From assembly GCA_031260865.1 (NCBI GenBank), contig JAISKQ010000083.1, positions 1 through 13,193 of the forward strand: a DNA stretch of 13,193 nucleotides, given 5' to 3'. The first letter of the stretch is position 1, and the number at the start of each line of letters is the position of its first letter. Under the pieces are notes generated by a model, which was not told where the DNA came from, did not search any database, and saw only the letters and a list, made by a program, of their open reading frames with translations. Shown here piece after piece: positions 1 to 8,337 of this stretch. The stretch comes from Prevotella sp. (GTDB taxonomy: Bacteria > Bacteroidota > Bacteroidia > Bacteroidales > Dysgonomonadaceae). Position numbers and translations under genes: made by a program.

Positions 1-9
1 TAAATACCG

Positions 10-1395
10 ATGAAAAATATATTTATAAGTCTTATTATTTTGCTTTCTTTCAGCGCTTCTGTGAGCGCTCAGGAAATTACTGCTTTCAAAGATAAAGACA
101 GAGTCGCGTTTTTGGGAAACAGTATTACGGATGGAGGTCACTATCATTCCTATATATGGCTTTATTATATGACGCGTTTTCCTGATATGCGGCTAACTAT
201 ATATAACGCCGGAGTAGGAGGCGACAGGGCGATTGATATGGTAAGGCGGCTGGATGGAGATGTTTTCAGTAGGAATCCGACCGTTCTGTTAACAACATTC
301 GGTATGAACGATACCGGTTATTTTGAATACAATGGAGACCAGCCTGAAAAATTCGCGGACGAAAAGGTAAAAGAATCTTACGACGCGTACGTGCAAATGG
401 AAGCGAGATTTAAAAATCTGGTTAATACTCGGATTGTATTGATGGGTAGCTCTCCTTTTGATGAAAATGCTGTTATTGAACGGAATAAACCTTTCAAAAA
501 TAAAAATAAAGCGATGCTTCGGATTGTTGATTTTCAACGCGAATCAGCGAGAAATAATGGATGGGAATTTTTTGATTTCAATCAACCCATGACAGATATT
601 AATACACAATTCCAAAAGGATGATCCTAAGTTTACCCTTTGCGGTACCGATCGTATTCATCCCGACAACGACGGGCACATGGTTATGGCATATTTATTCC
701 TTAAAGCTCAGGGATTTGTAGGAAAAGAGGTAGCTGATATAAATGTTGACGCGGCAAAAGCGTCTGTTATATCTTCTTCAAATTGTGAAATTACCGATCT
801 GAAAAAAACGCCGACAAGCGTTAGCTTCAATTATTTAGCCAATTCGTTGCCATACCCGATGGATACGATCGCTCGTGGATGGGGTTTCAAGAAAAGCCAG
901 TCGGAAGCTGTAAAGATTGTGCCGTTCATTGATGATATGAATAAGGAAATGTTGACGGTAAAAGGATTGAAGGGCAAATACAAACTTATAATAGATACAG
1001 AGGAAATAGGCGTGTGGTCGGCAGCCGATTTGGAAAAAGGGATTAATTTGGCTCTTCTCACAAACACGCCTCAATATCAGCAAGCGCTTAGAGTAATGTT
1101 TTTGAACGAGGAACGTTGGGAATTAGAACGCAGGTTCCGCGATTTTGCATGGGTACAATATAATTTCTTCCAAACGAGAGGTATAACCAATCTTAATACC
1201 CGAGAAGCCATTGAGCTTTTAGATAAATATAAATCAAAAGACGGTTGGCTTAACGGAAGACGCGATCTTTTCTCTAAAGCGATGTTTCCTGAAGTAAGAA
1301 AAGTATGGCAGGATGAGTTGGATATGTATCTCTCGGCTATATATGACGTCAATACTCCTGTGCAAAGAAAGATAACGCTAATACTGACAAAATAA
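10..1395 (+). CDS. Secreted SGNH/GDSL-family hydrolase (probable carbohydrate esterase) with C-terminal extension
   Basis: A 461-residue protein with an N-terminal signal peptide (hydrophobic residues 4-16, likely cleavage after ASVSA at residue 20, just before Gln21), so probably periplasmic or secreted. The SGNH blocks are in order: GNSIT with the candidate nucleophile Ser38, the AGVGGDRA glycine block at 67-74, GMND (98-101) with Asn100, and DRIH (214-217) supplying the Asp214/His217 pair. Family members hydrolyse esters, and in glycan loci often remove acetyl groups; that role here is inferred from the GH38-like and GH92 neighbours. The hydrolase fold should end near residue 240. The remaining 220 residues match no domain I recognise and include a charged, probably helical part at about 360-440. 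The ATG at 10 gives a good signal peptide. Bases 1-3 read TAA and may be the stop of an upstream gene, which cannot be shown from here. Confidence 0.85.
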   Translation: MKNIFISLIILLSFSASVSAQEITAFKDKDRVAFLGNSITDGGHYHSYIWLYYMTRFPDMRLTIYNAGVGGDRAIDMVRRLDGDVFSRNPTVLLTTFGMNDTGYFEYNGDQPEKFADEKVKESYDAYVQMEARFKNLVNTRIVLMGSSPFDENAVIERNKPFKNKNKAMLRIVDFQRESARNNGWEFFDFNQPMTDINTQFQKDDPKFTLCGTDRIHPDNDGHMVMAYLFLKAQGFVGKEVADINVDAAKASVISSSNCEITDLKKTPTSVSFNYLANSLPYPMDTIARGWGFKKSQSEAVKIVPFIDDMNKEMLTVKGLKGKYKLIIDTEEIGVWSAADLEKGINLALLTNTPQYQQALRVMFLNEERWELERRFRDFAWVQYNFFQTRGITNLNTREAIELLDKYKSKDGWLNGRRDLFSKAMFPEVRKVWQDELDMYLSAIYDVNTPVQRKITLILTK

Positions 1396-1428
1396 TAATA
1401 GGTTCGCGACCTCTAATCAGAATAGCTT

Positions 1429-1452
1429 ATGAAGAGGATTATGAAGAGGATT
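1429..1452 (+). repeat. Tandem 12-bp duplication containing two start codons
   Basis: The 12-mer ATGAAGAGGATT occurs twice head to tail (1429-1440 and 1441-1452). It encodes MKRI-MKRI at the start of the GH38-like protein, so there are two in-frame ATGs. Either start leaves an intact signal peptide. The upstream copy only adds four residues to the positively charged n-region. It looks like a slippage duplication. Confidence 0.9.
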
Positions 1453-3984
1453 ATTACCTTTATACTCATACTGATCGCTGTTTCCACATTCAATAAAGCT
1501 TATACCCAAAAGCAGGCATACTTTGTTGATGGTTATCATGGCGGAGTCTATGGTCATTATCCGATGTGGGTTACCCAGTTTATGGTCGATAAACTGGCAC
1601 AGTACCCGGAATGGCGGATAGGACTGGAAATAGAACCTGAAACGTGGGATTCCGTCAAAGTAAAGGAGCCGATAGCATATAATAACTTTAAAAACATAGC
1701 GACCGATAAACGGGTTGAATTTACGAATCCTGCTTACGCTCAGCCTTATGCTTATAATATATCGAACGAAAGCCTGATACGGCAGTTTGAATACGGTATT
1801 AAAAAGATACACCAGCATTTTCCGGATGTGGTTTTCACAACATATTCTGTGGAAGAACCTTGTTTTACAAGTAGTTTACCTCAAATTTTAAAATCATTCG
1901 GTTTTAAGTACATCGTATTTAAAAATCCTAATACTTGTTGGGGCGGATATACGGCTGCTTATGGTGGTCAGTTAGTAAACTGGATAGGACCCGACGGTAC
2001 GAGTATGCTTACTGTTCCGCGATATGCTTGCGAGGCGTTAGAACTCAATTCCACGTGGCAAACAAAAGCTTGGAACAACTCCGATTCTTATCTCAAAGCT
2101 TGTTTTGATTATGGAATAAAAAATCCGGTAGGGATGTGCTATCAGGATGCCGGATGGAAAGGCGGTCCTTGGATTGGTACCGGCGATAATATAAAGAACA
2201 AATCCATTTATGTAACGTGGAAAGAATATATTGAAAATATATCGGATGGTAAATCCAATGATGACTGGCATTTTTCGCAGGAAAATATATTAGTGAATCT
2301 GATGTGGGGAAGTCAAGTGCTTCAACGGATAGCACAGGAGGTGCGCGTGTCGGAGAATAAGGTCGTGATGGCGGAAAAAATAGCAGCCATGGCAAACATC
2401 GAAAACAATTATAATCCTGCGCGAGAAAGGATAGATGAAGCTTGGCGTACTTTATTAATGGCTCAACACCATGACTCTTGGATTGTTCCTTACAATCGGC
2501 TGAACAGGAATCACACATGGGCGCAAGAGATTGCTCAATGGACAAATAGTACGGACAAAATTTCGGATAACATTATTGAAAACGCCGTTGAAACGTATAA
2601 TCTCGCGGATGCTTCCGCTGATAACTTCGGCTATGTGAAAGTTTACAATACCTTGGGTTTCAAAAGGACAGAATTAGTGAAATTTGATTTAACGACAGTA
2701 AAACCCGGACAAGGGATTACTGTATATAATTCAAAGAAAAAGAAAGTGTCTTCATCTCTAATCCAAGATGGAAATTCAACTTATTTACTTTTCAAGGCGG
2801 AAGTTCCGGCTTTTGGTTATGCTACTTATCGTTTGGTTAATGAATTGACAGTAGAAAAAGCGGCAACCGCATTAGCAATCAATGCGGATGGATACTATGT
2901 TATTGAAAATGATATATATAAAATCGTATTCGATATTACAAAAGGAGGTGCGATAAAAAGCCTTATTGCTAAAAAGGAAGGGAATAAAGAATATGTTGAT
3001 TCGTCTGATAGTTACAGCTTTGGCGAACTGAGAGGGTATTTTTATGAAGATGAAAAATTTTACTCTACTGCCGATTCTCCCGCTAAAATATCAGTTTTGG
3101 AAGAAAATAGCTTTAGAACCGTTGTGAAATTGGAAGGAGAAATAGCTTCACATCCATATACCCGGATTATTACATTAGTCGCCGGACAAAAACGTATTGA
3201 CTTTGACCTAACCGTAAACTGGAAACAAAATGTGGGCATAGGAGAATATAAGCAGAATAAAAATTGGCGCGATAATAGAAGGGCTTATACCGATGACCGA
3301 TATAAACTAAACATTATGTTTCCGCTTAGTTTATCTTCGGCTAAACTATATAAAAACGCTCCTTTCGACGTGTGCGAAAGTAAGCTTGAAAACACCTTCT
3401 TCGGCACATGGGATAGTATTAAGCACAACATCATCCTTAATTGGGTTGACCTTGTCGACAAAAATGAAAAGTATGGATTCACCCTTTTGTCGGATCATAC
3501 GACGTCTTATTCTTTCGGAGAGAATTTTCCGTTGAGTTTAACGGTTCAATATTCGGGCGTCGGATTGTGGGGAATGGATTATAAGATAACAGAGCCATTG
3601 AAAATGAAATATGCAATCATACCTCACACCAACAAATGGGAACAAGCCCGGATTTCAAGTGAAAGCAACAAGTGGAATGAGCCTTTAGTAACATCATTTC
3701 ATAAAAAAACGGCTTCCGTTGACAAATCATATTTCGATACCGGTAATTCCGGCTATGAAGTATCCGCGTTTAAGGTTGATAAGGATGGTCTGATTATCAG
3801 ATTGTATAATACCGAAGGGAATAGTTCCGTTCAAAAGCTGACATTTGGATTTCCTGTGTCGGAAGTTGAAGAGGTGGATTTAAGGGGAAATACAATCGCG
3901 AAAAAAACAATTGACAAAAATAGTATATCCTTGTCAATTCCTCATTTTGGAATTAAAACATTATTGGTAAAAAAACATCACTGA
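1429..3984 (+). CDS. Secreted GH38-like alpha-mannosidase family protein with altered active-site motifs
   Basis: An 851-residue protein with a signal peptide (hydrophobic residues 9-19, no lipobox Cys). It has the three-part GH38 plan. The N-terminal catalytic-type domain covers about 28-310, with the family-like run FGFKYIVFKNP (157-167) followed by WIGPDGTSML (185-194). The helical middle domain is at about 325-385 and carries QHHDS (346-350), the counterpart of the family's QHHDA with its zinc-binding His. The C-terminal beta domain starts near 485 (ENDIYKIVFD, GGAIKSL). Known GH38 enzymes are zinc-dependent retaining alpha-mannosidases. By eye, the HxD zinc motif of the first strand is H37-G38-G39 here, and the nucleophile-strand motif (xIDPFGH) reads SVEEPC (140-145), so activity or specificity may differ. 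It lies 33 bases after the SGNH gene and 26 before the GH92 start. A second in-frame ATG at 1441 is an equally good start. Confidence 0.8.
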   Translation: MKRIMKRIITFILILIAVSTFNKAYTQKQAYFVDGYHGGVYGHYPMWVTQFMVDKLAQYPEWRIGLEIEPETWDSVKVKEPIAYNNFKNIATDKRVEFTNPAYAQPYAYNISNESLIRQFEYGIKKIHQHFPDVVFTTYSVEEPCFTSSLPQILKSFGFKYIVFKNPNTCWGGYTAAYGGQLVNWIGPDGTSMLTVPRYACEALELNSTWQTKAWNNSDSYLKACFDYGIKNPVGMCYQDAGWKGGPWIGTGDNIKNKSIYVTWKEYIENISDGKSNDDWHFSQENILVNLMWGSQVLQRIAQEVRVSENKVVMAEKIAAMANIENNYNPARERIDEAWRTLLMAQHHDSWIVPYNRLNRNHTWAQEIAQWTNSTDKISDNIIENAVETYNLADASADNFGYVKVYNTLGFKRTELVKFDLTTVKPGQGITVYNSKKKKVSSSLIQDGNSTYLLFKAEVPAFGYATYRLVNELTVEKAATALAINADGYYVIENDIYKIVFDITKGGAIKSLIAKKEGNKEYVDSSDSYSFGELRGYFYEDEKFYSTADSPAKISVLEENSFRTVVKLEGEIASHPYTRIITLVAGQKRIDFDLTVNWKQNVGIGEYKQNKNWRDNRRAYTDDRYKLNIMFPLSLSSAKLYKNAPFDVCESKLENTFFGTWDSIKHNIILNWVDLVDKNEKYGFTLLSDHTTSYSFGENFPLSLTVQYSGVGLWGMDYKITEPLKMKYAIIPHTNKWEQARISSESNKWNEPLVTSFHKKTASVDKSYFDTGNSGYEVSAFKVDKDGLIIRLYNTEGNSSVQKLTFGFPVSEVEEVDLRGNTIAKKTIDKNSISLSIPHFGIKTLLVKKHH

Positions 3985-4010
3985 ATAAACAGTTGATAAA
4001 AAATATTGAT

Positions 4011-6338
4011 ATGTATAAAACGATACTGATTTTTGCCGCGAGTTTATCCCTGATGATAACGGGTTGCACATCTAATGTCAAATCTCAGGATTATGCTCTT
4101 TCCGATTATGTGAATCCGTTTATCGGAGCCAGCACAAGTACAGGGGCGGCAGGCGTATATCACGGTTTAGGTAAGACTTTCCCCGGAGCGACAACGCCAT
4201 ACGGAATGGTTCAGGTCAGCCCCAATACGATAACCGGAGGCGATAATGCTCCCGGCTACAGCGATGAACACAAAACGATAGAAGGTTTCGCGTTTACCCA
4301 AATGAGTGGAGTGGGGTGGAATGGCGATTTCGGTAATTTTTTGGTGATGCCCACGACCGGAGAGTTGAAAATAATAGCAGGCAAAGAGAATGGAAGCATA
4401 AGTGGTTATCGTTCAGTGTACAACAAAGAATCAGAAACGGCTAAAGCCGGATATTATTCGGTTGAGTTGACGGATTACAATATTAAGGCGGAAGCCACCG
4501 TCGCGCCTCATAGCGGGATACTGAAATTTACTTTCCCCGAGCACCATCGGTCTCGGATACAAATTGATTTAGCACGGAGAGTAGGCGGAACATCCACCTA
4601 TCAATATATAAAAGTGGTCGATGATAATACGATACAAGGATGGATGAAATGTACTCCCGAAGGCGGTGGATGGGGCAATGGTGAAGGTAAAGCCGATTAC
4701 ATTGTGTTTTTCTACGCGCGATTCAGCAAACCTTTGAATAATTACGGGTTCTGGAGCGCGGATATACCCGATGGCTGGAAACGTAAGGAAAAAGAAGTGA
4801 TTAGTATCCCTTATCTGACAAGGGTTTCGGAAGCCCCTATCGTTAAGGATAAAAAAGAATTGGAAGGAAAACATCTTGGCTTCTTTACCGAATTTGAAAC
4901 GAAGAAAGGCGAAGAAGTCACATTGAAAGTAGGAATCTCTTTTGTGGATATGGATGGCGCTAAGAATAATTTTGAAACGGAAATAGCAAACAAAGAATTT
5001 GACCAGGTGTATAACGAAGCCAAAGAAAAATGGAACACAGAGCTGAGCCGGATAAAAATAACCGGAGGTGATGAAACCCAAAAGACGATTTTTTATACCG
5101 CTCTTTATCACACAATGATAGACCCCCGCGTATACACAGACGTGGACGGACGTTACAAGGGGGCGAATGAGCAGATATACAGCGATACTACATTTACAAA
5201 ACGGACGATATTCAGCGGATGGGATGTGTTTCGCAGCCAATTTCCTTTGCAGACGATTATCAATCCGGTATTAGTGAATGATCTGCTAAACTCGTTGATT
5301 TCCCTTGCCGAACAAAGCGGACGTGAATATTTCGAGCGATGGGAGATTGTAAATTCATACTCGGGTTGTATGTTGGGTAATCCGGCTATATCGGTCTTGG
5401 CGGATGCTTATGTGAAAGGAATTCGCAACTATGATATGGAGAAAGCGTATCGATACGCGCTGAATACGTCAAAAAAATTTGGTAATGATAAACTCGGCTA
5501 CACCGCGCAGCCGTTCAGCATATCACATACGCTCGAATATGCTTATACCGACTGGTGTATATCGCGGTTATCCGCTAAGTTAGGCAAAAGTGAAGATGAA
5601 AAGGCGTTCCTCGAAAAAGGTCAGGCATACAGGAATATTTTTGATAACGAAAAAGGCTGGTTTCGTCCCCGCAAAACAGATGGTTCTTGGGTGGAATGGA
5701 GAGATAACGCGCGATTAAAAGAAGGGTATGGCTGTATAGAGTCCAATCCTTACCAACAGGGATGGTTTGTGCCTCACGACGTACCGGGTATGGTCGAACT
5801 GATGGGAGGAAGAGATAAGGCTGTCGCCGATTTGACTGAACTTTTTGAAAAAACACCGGAAAACTTCTTGTGGAACAGTTATTATAATCACGCCAACGAG
5901 CCTGTTCACCATATTCCTTTCTTGTTCAATCGTCTAAGTCAACCTTGGCAGACACAAAAGTGGACGCGCCATATTTGTGATAAGGCTTATGCCAACAAGG
6001 TGGAAGGTCTGGTAGGAAATGAAGACGTGGGGCAAATGTCGGCGTGGTATGTCCTTGCTTCCGCAGGAATACATCCGGTATGTCCCGGAGATACGCGTTA
6101 CGAAATAACAAGTCCTGTATTCGACAGGATAGAATTCAGTTTAGACGCGAAATATTTTAAAGGAGGTAAATTCGTCATAATAGCACATAATAATTCGCCT
6201 CAAAATATATATATACAAAAGGCTCTGCTGAACGGAAAAGAATATAAAAATTGTTATGTTGATTTTTCTTCTATCGCGGACGGAGCTACATTAGAATTAT
6301 TCATGGGCGATAAACCGAACAAAGAATGGGGTATATAA
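4011..6338 (+). CDS. GH92 family exo-alpha-mannosidase, lipoprotein
   Basis: A 775-residue protein from the ATG at 4011. A TTG at 3993 would add six residues but is less likely, because the ATG directly begins a compact lipoprotein signal with lipobox ITGC (Cys19). GH92 enzymes are calcium-dependent inverting exo-alpha-mannosidases. The family signature is strong throughout: VNPFIGAS and FPGATTPYGMVQVSPNT near the N-terminus, FSGWDVFRSQFPL (401-413), GWFVPHDVPG after the CIESNPYQQ segment (Glu577 aligns with the family's catalytic acid), and GNEDVGQMSAWY (669-680), which carries the acidic residues linked to the catalytic base. The C-terminal beta domain ends in MGDKPNKEWG. Length is normal for the family. 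It should be anchored in the outer membrane, facing the surface or the periplasm. It lies downstream of the GH38-like gene, so both probably act on the same mannoside. MLGNPAIS (454-461) differs from the usual MxGYHA-type motif, suggesting a subgroup whose linkage preference I cannot assign. Confidence 0.92.
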   Translation: MYKTILIFAASLSLMITGCTSNVKSQDYALSDYVNPFIGASTSTGAAGVYHGLGKTFPGATTPYGMVQVSPNTITGGDNAPGYSDEHKTIEGFAFTQMSGVGWNGDFGNFLVMPTTGELKIIAGKENGSISGYRSVYNKESETAKAGYYSVELTDYNIKAEATVAPHSGILKFTFPEHHRSRIQIDLARRVGGTSTYQYIKVVDDNTIQGWMKCTPEGGGWGNGEGKADYIVFFYARFSKPLNNYGFWSADIPDGWKRKEKEVISIPYLTRVSEAPIVKDKKELEGKHLGFFTEFETKKGEEVTLKVGISFVDMDGAKNNFETEIANKEFDQVYNEAKEKWNTELSRIKITGGDETQKTIFYTALYHTMIDPRVYTDVDGRYKGANEQIYSDTTFTKRTIFSGWDVFRSQFPLQTIINPVLVNDLLNSLISLAEQSGREYFERWEIVNSYSGCMLGNPAISVLADAYVKGIRNYDMEKAYRYALNTSKKFGNDKLGYTAQPFSISHTLEYAYTDWCISRLSAKLGKSEDEKAFLEKGQAYRNIFDNEKGWFRPRKTDGSWVEWRDNARLKEGYGCIESNPYQQGWFVPHDVPGMVELMGGRDKAVADLTELFEKTPENFLWNSYYNHANEPVHHIPFLFNRLSQPWQTQKWTRHICDKAYANKVEGLVGNEDVGQMSAWYVLASAGIHPVCPGDTRYEITSPVFDRIEFSLDAKYFKGGKFVIIAHNNSPQNIYIQKALLNGKEYKNCYVDFSSIADGATLELFMGDKPNKEWGI

Positions 6339-6499
6339 ATTAAACTTAGAAAAAACGATGAAACATTTGGACATTTTGAAACTTTAAACGGAAAAGGAAT
6401 CTACTCTCAATCAGGGCTTATGGTCAGATAAGAGGGTTGAGTATAAAAACTTATTATTTATGCGTAACTAATTATTAAAAAAACTAATACTTTATTTGT
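6339..6499 (+). other. 161-base intergenic region between the enzyme and uptake genes
   Basis: The longest non-coding stretch in the window. It contains a tiny ORF of nine codons plus stop (6358-6387), an imperfect stem-loop (6402-6443) and an A/T-rich run leading to the susD-like start at 6500. I searched for the Bacteroidota -7 consensus TAnnTTTG and found no exact match, so a promoter here is possible but not shown. Confidence 0.5.
6402..6443 (+). terminator. Imperfect two-part stem-loop, possible terminator, attenuator or RNA-processing site
   Basis: The outer stem pairs TACTC (6402-6406) with GAGTA (6439-6443). After a two-base bulge it continues with 6409-6412 against 6435-6438, including one G-U pair. 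An inner hairpin pairs CTTAT (6417-6421) with ATAAG (6428-6432) around a six-base loop. The sequence after it is A-rich rather than a clean T tract, so a classic intrinsic terminator is doubtful. Its place between the enzyme and susD-like genes would suit partial termination or differential mRNA stability. Confidence 0.3.
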
Positions 6500-8308
6500 A
6501 TGAAGAACATTTTCTATTCATTATTGATGGTAATGGTTGTGTGGGGAGGCTTTTCCTGTAAAGACACCAGCTTTCTTGATGAAACTGTGACAACAGACCT
6601 GGATTACAATAAGGTCTTTTCGGACAGTGCGCTAACGGAAGGTTTTTTGAACGAAATTTACAGGCAGGTAGGATTTGATACGCGAGGCAATCGTTTTGGT
6701 CAAGGCGGGCTTCACACAGCATGTGACGAAGCCGAAATTAAAATATCCTCACAGGGAACAGTCGATTTGCAGTTTGCATCGGGGACAGTTAATCCTGTGA
6801 TTATATCCGATGATGCTTGGAGAATACCTTACGAAAACATTCGTAGAGTAAATATCTTCTTTAAAGGAATTGAATCCGCTCCTCTTATCGCGAGCAGAAA
6901 GACGCGCCTTAAAGCGGAAGCCCGTTTCTTGCGCGCTTGGTATTACCATATTTTGGTAAGACATTACGGCGGAGTCCCTCTTATCGAGGATGTCGTTTAT
7001 GCCGATGGCGATCCGATAAAAGATACGCGCGACACATACGACGACTGCCTAAAATATATTATTCAGGAATGTGAAACAGCCGCGACGAGCCTAAGCGTAA
7101 GACCATCCGGTTCGCTATACGGCCGGGCAGGAGCGGGCGCTTGCAGGGCTTTAATCGCTCGTATGAAACTATACGCGGCAAGTCCGTTGTTCAATGGAAA
7201 CAGCGACATCGTGGCAGGAACAAATTGCCCCGCCGAACTTATCGGATATCCCGAATATAACAAAGAGCGATGGAAAGAAGCTATGGACGCCGCGTATAAT
7301 GTTATAGCCATGGGGGCATACCAATTATATGTATTGCATATAAATCCGAAAGATAACAATGTATCCGATCCGGGACATGGTTTCTATGCCTTGTTTATGG
7401 CATCCGATGCTGTGTACAGACCTCAATCTCTTTGCGAAGCCATATTAGAAGACCGCAGTCAGAAAGACCGGGCAAGGGAAAGTTGGTTCCAACCGCCATC
7501 CCGTGGATCGAGTTACGGATTTATATATCAAAACTTGGTTGACGCGTTTCCGATGAAAAACGGAAAGGCGATCACTGAAGCCGGTTCGGGCTACGATCCT
7601 AATGATCCGTATAAAGACCGCGATCCGCGATTCTATAACACTGTTGTCCACGACCAAACCGTATTAATGATTGGAAATAGTTCGTGGGAACCGGTGACTA
7701 TTTATCTCAATCCGGATGGTACATCTCCCGGCAAAGACGCCGTACATCAGGGAACTCCTACCGGTTATTATATCAATAAGATGGTCAATCGATATTTGGC
7801 TGCTAATAGTGTTCACAGCGGTCCTCAGGAAACCCCTGTGATGCGTTTTGCCGAAATATATATGGACTATGCCGAAGCAATGAACGAATATAGAATAGCC
7901 AACGGCAGCGAATCGGAAATAGTACCGGCAAGCGAAGATACTTATACCGTATTGAAAGAAATCAGGGCGCGCGGCGGAATAGATGCCGGAGGTGACGGGC
8001 TGTACGGATTGAAACCGAACATGTCCCGCGCGGAAATGCGCGCGGCCATCAGAAACGAAAGACGCATTGAGTTCGCGATTGAAGGGCTTCGGTTTTGGGA
8101 CGTAAGGCGTTGGAAAATCGCTGAAGAAACCGACAACAAAATGATGACAGGTATGGAAGTGAAGCTGAAAACCGATGGCACAAAATCGTACACACGGTTT
8201 GATGTGCGCCAACGGGTTTTCAGAAAAGCAATGTATTTCTGGCCTATACCATACAGGGAAACAATCAAATCGCCGAATTTGATACAGAACCCTAATTATA
8301 ATCTATAA
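6500..8308 (+). CDS. SusD/RagB-family glycan-binding outer-membrane lipoprotein
   Basis: A 602-residue lipoprotein. The signal peptide ends in GGFSC (Cys20) and is followed by KDTSFLDE, the typical opening of mature SusD proteins. The N-terminal SusD-like domain shows AWRIPYENIRRVNIF (106-120) and LKAEARFLRAWYYHILVRHY (137-156), a TPR-like helical hallmark, followed by GGVPLIED. The C-terminal SusD domain contains RFAEIYMDYAEAMNEY (449-464), RNERRIEFAIEGLRFWDVRR (518-537) and the closing WPIP...NLIQNPNY. SusD proteins cap SusC porins at the cell surface and bind glycan before import. It is unusual that this gene precedes its likely SusC partner and that two small lipoprotein genes lie between them. 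The gap to the next gene is 29 bases. GCG and CGC triplets are common in this gene. Confidence 0.95.
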   Translation: MKNIFYSLLMVMVVWGGFSCKDTSFLDETVTTDLDYNKVFSDSALTEGFLNEIYRQVGFDTRGNRFGQGGLHTACDEAEIKISSQGTVDLQFASGTVNPVIISDDAWRIPYENIRRVNIFFKGIESAPLIASRKTRLKAEARFLRAWYYHILVRHYGGVPLIEDVVYADGDPIKDTRDTYDDCLKYIIQECETAATSLSVRPSGSLYGRAGAGACRALIARMKLYAASPLFNGNSDIVAGTNCPAELIGYPEYNKERWKEAMDAAYNVIAMGAYQLYVLHINPKDNNVSDPGHGFYALFMASDAVYRPQSLCEAILEDRSQKDRARESWFQPPSRGSSYGFIYQNLVDAFPMKNGKAITEAGSGYDPNDPYKDRDPRFYNTVVHDQTVLMIGNSSWEPVTIYLNPDGTSPGKDAVHQGTPTGYYINKMVNRYLAANSVHSGPQETPVMRFAEIYMDYAEAMNEYRIANGSESEIVPASEDTYTVLKEIRARGGIDAGGDGLYGLKPNMSRAEMRAAIRNERRIEFAIEGLRFWDVRRWKIAEETDNKMMTGMEVKLKTDGTKSYTRFDVRQRVFRKAMYFWPIPYRETIKSPNLIQNPNYNL

Positions 8309-8337
8309 AACATTCTCTAACTCTATAAATAGTTATT

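Noticed and set aside
1400..1412. Short hairpin AGGTTCGCGACCT after the SGNH gene
   Set aside because: The stem is only five pairs including a G-U, there is no T tract, and the next gene starts 17 bases later, so a terminator is unlikely.
2093..2545. Minus-strand open frame of 150 codons
   Set aside because: It is antisense to conserved GH38-like sequence, including the QHHDS motif, and its product resembles no family.
3993..4010. TTG start for the GH92 gene
   Set aside because: The in-frame ATG at 4011 gives a standard lipoprotein signal with the lipobox 19 residues in; the TTG adds six residues with no benefit.
4569..5240. Minus-strand open frame of 223 codons
   Set aside because: It lies entirely inside the GH92 gene, whose protein matches its family across the same region; the minus-strand product has no recognisable domain.
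6358..6387. Nine-codon ORF (MKHLDILKL) upstream of the stem-loop
   Set aside because: It is too short to judge, has no run of repeated codons as in classical attenuators, and could occur by chance.
6481..6499. Possible promoter -7 element before the susD-like gene
   Set aside because: The stretch only loosely resembles TAnnTTTG and touches the start codon, leaving no room for a leader.
7664..8212. Minus-strand open frame of 182 codons
   Set aside because: It is antisense to the C-terminal SusD domain, which is clearly coding on the plus strand.
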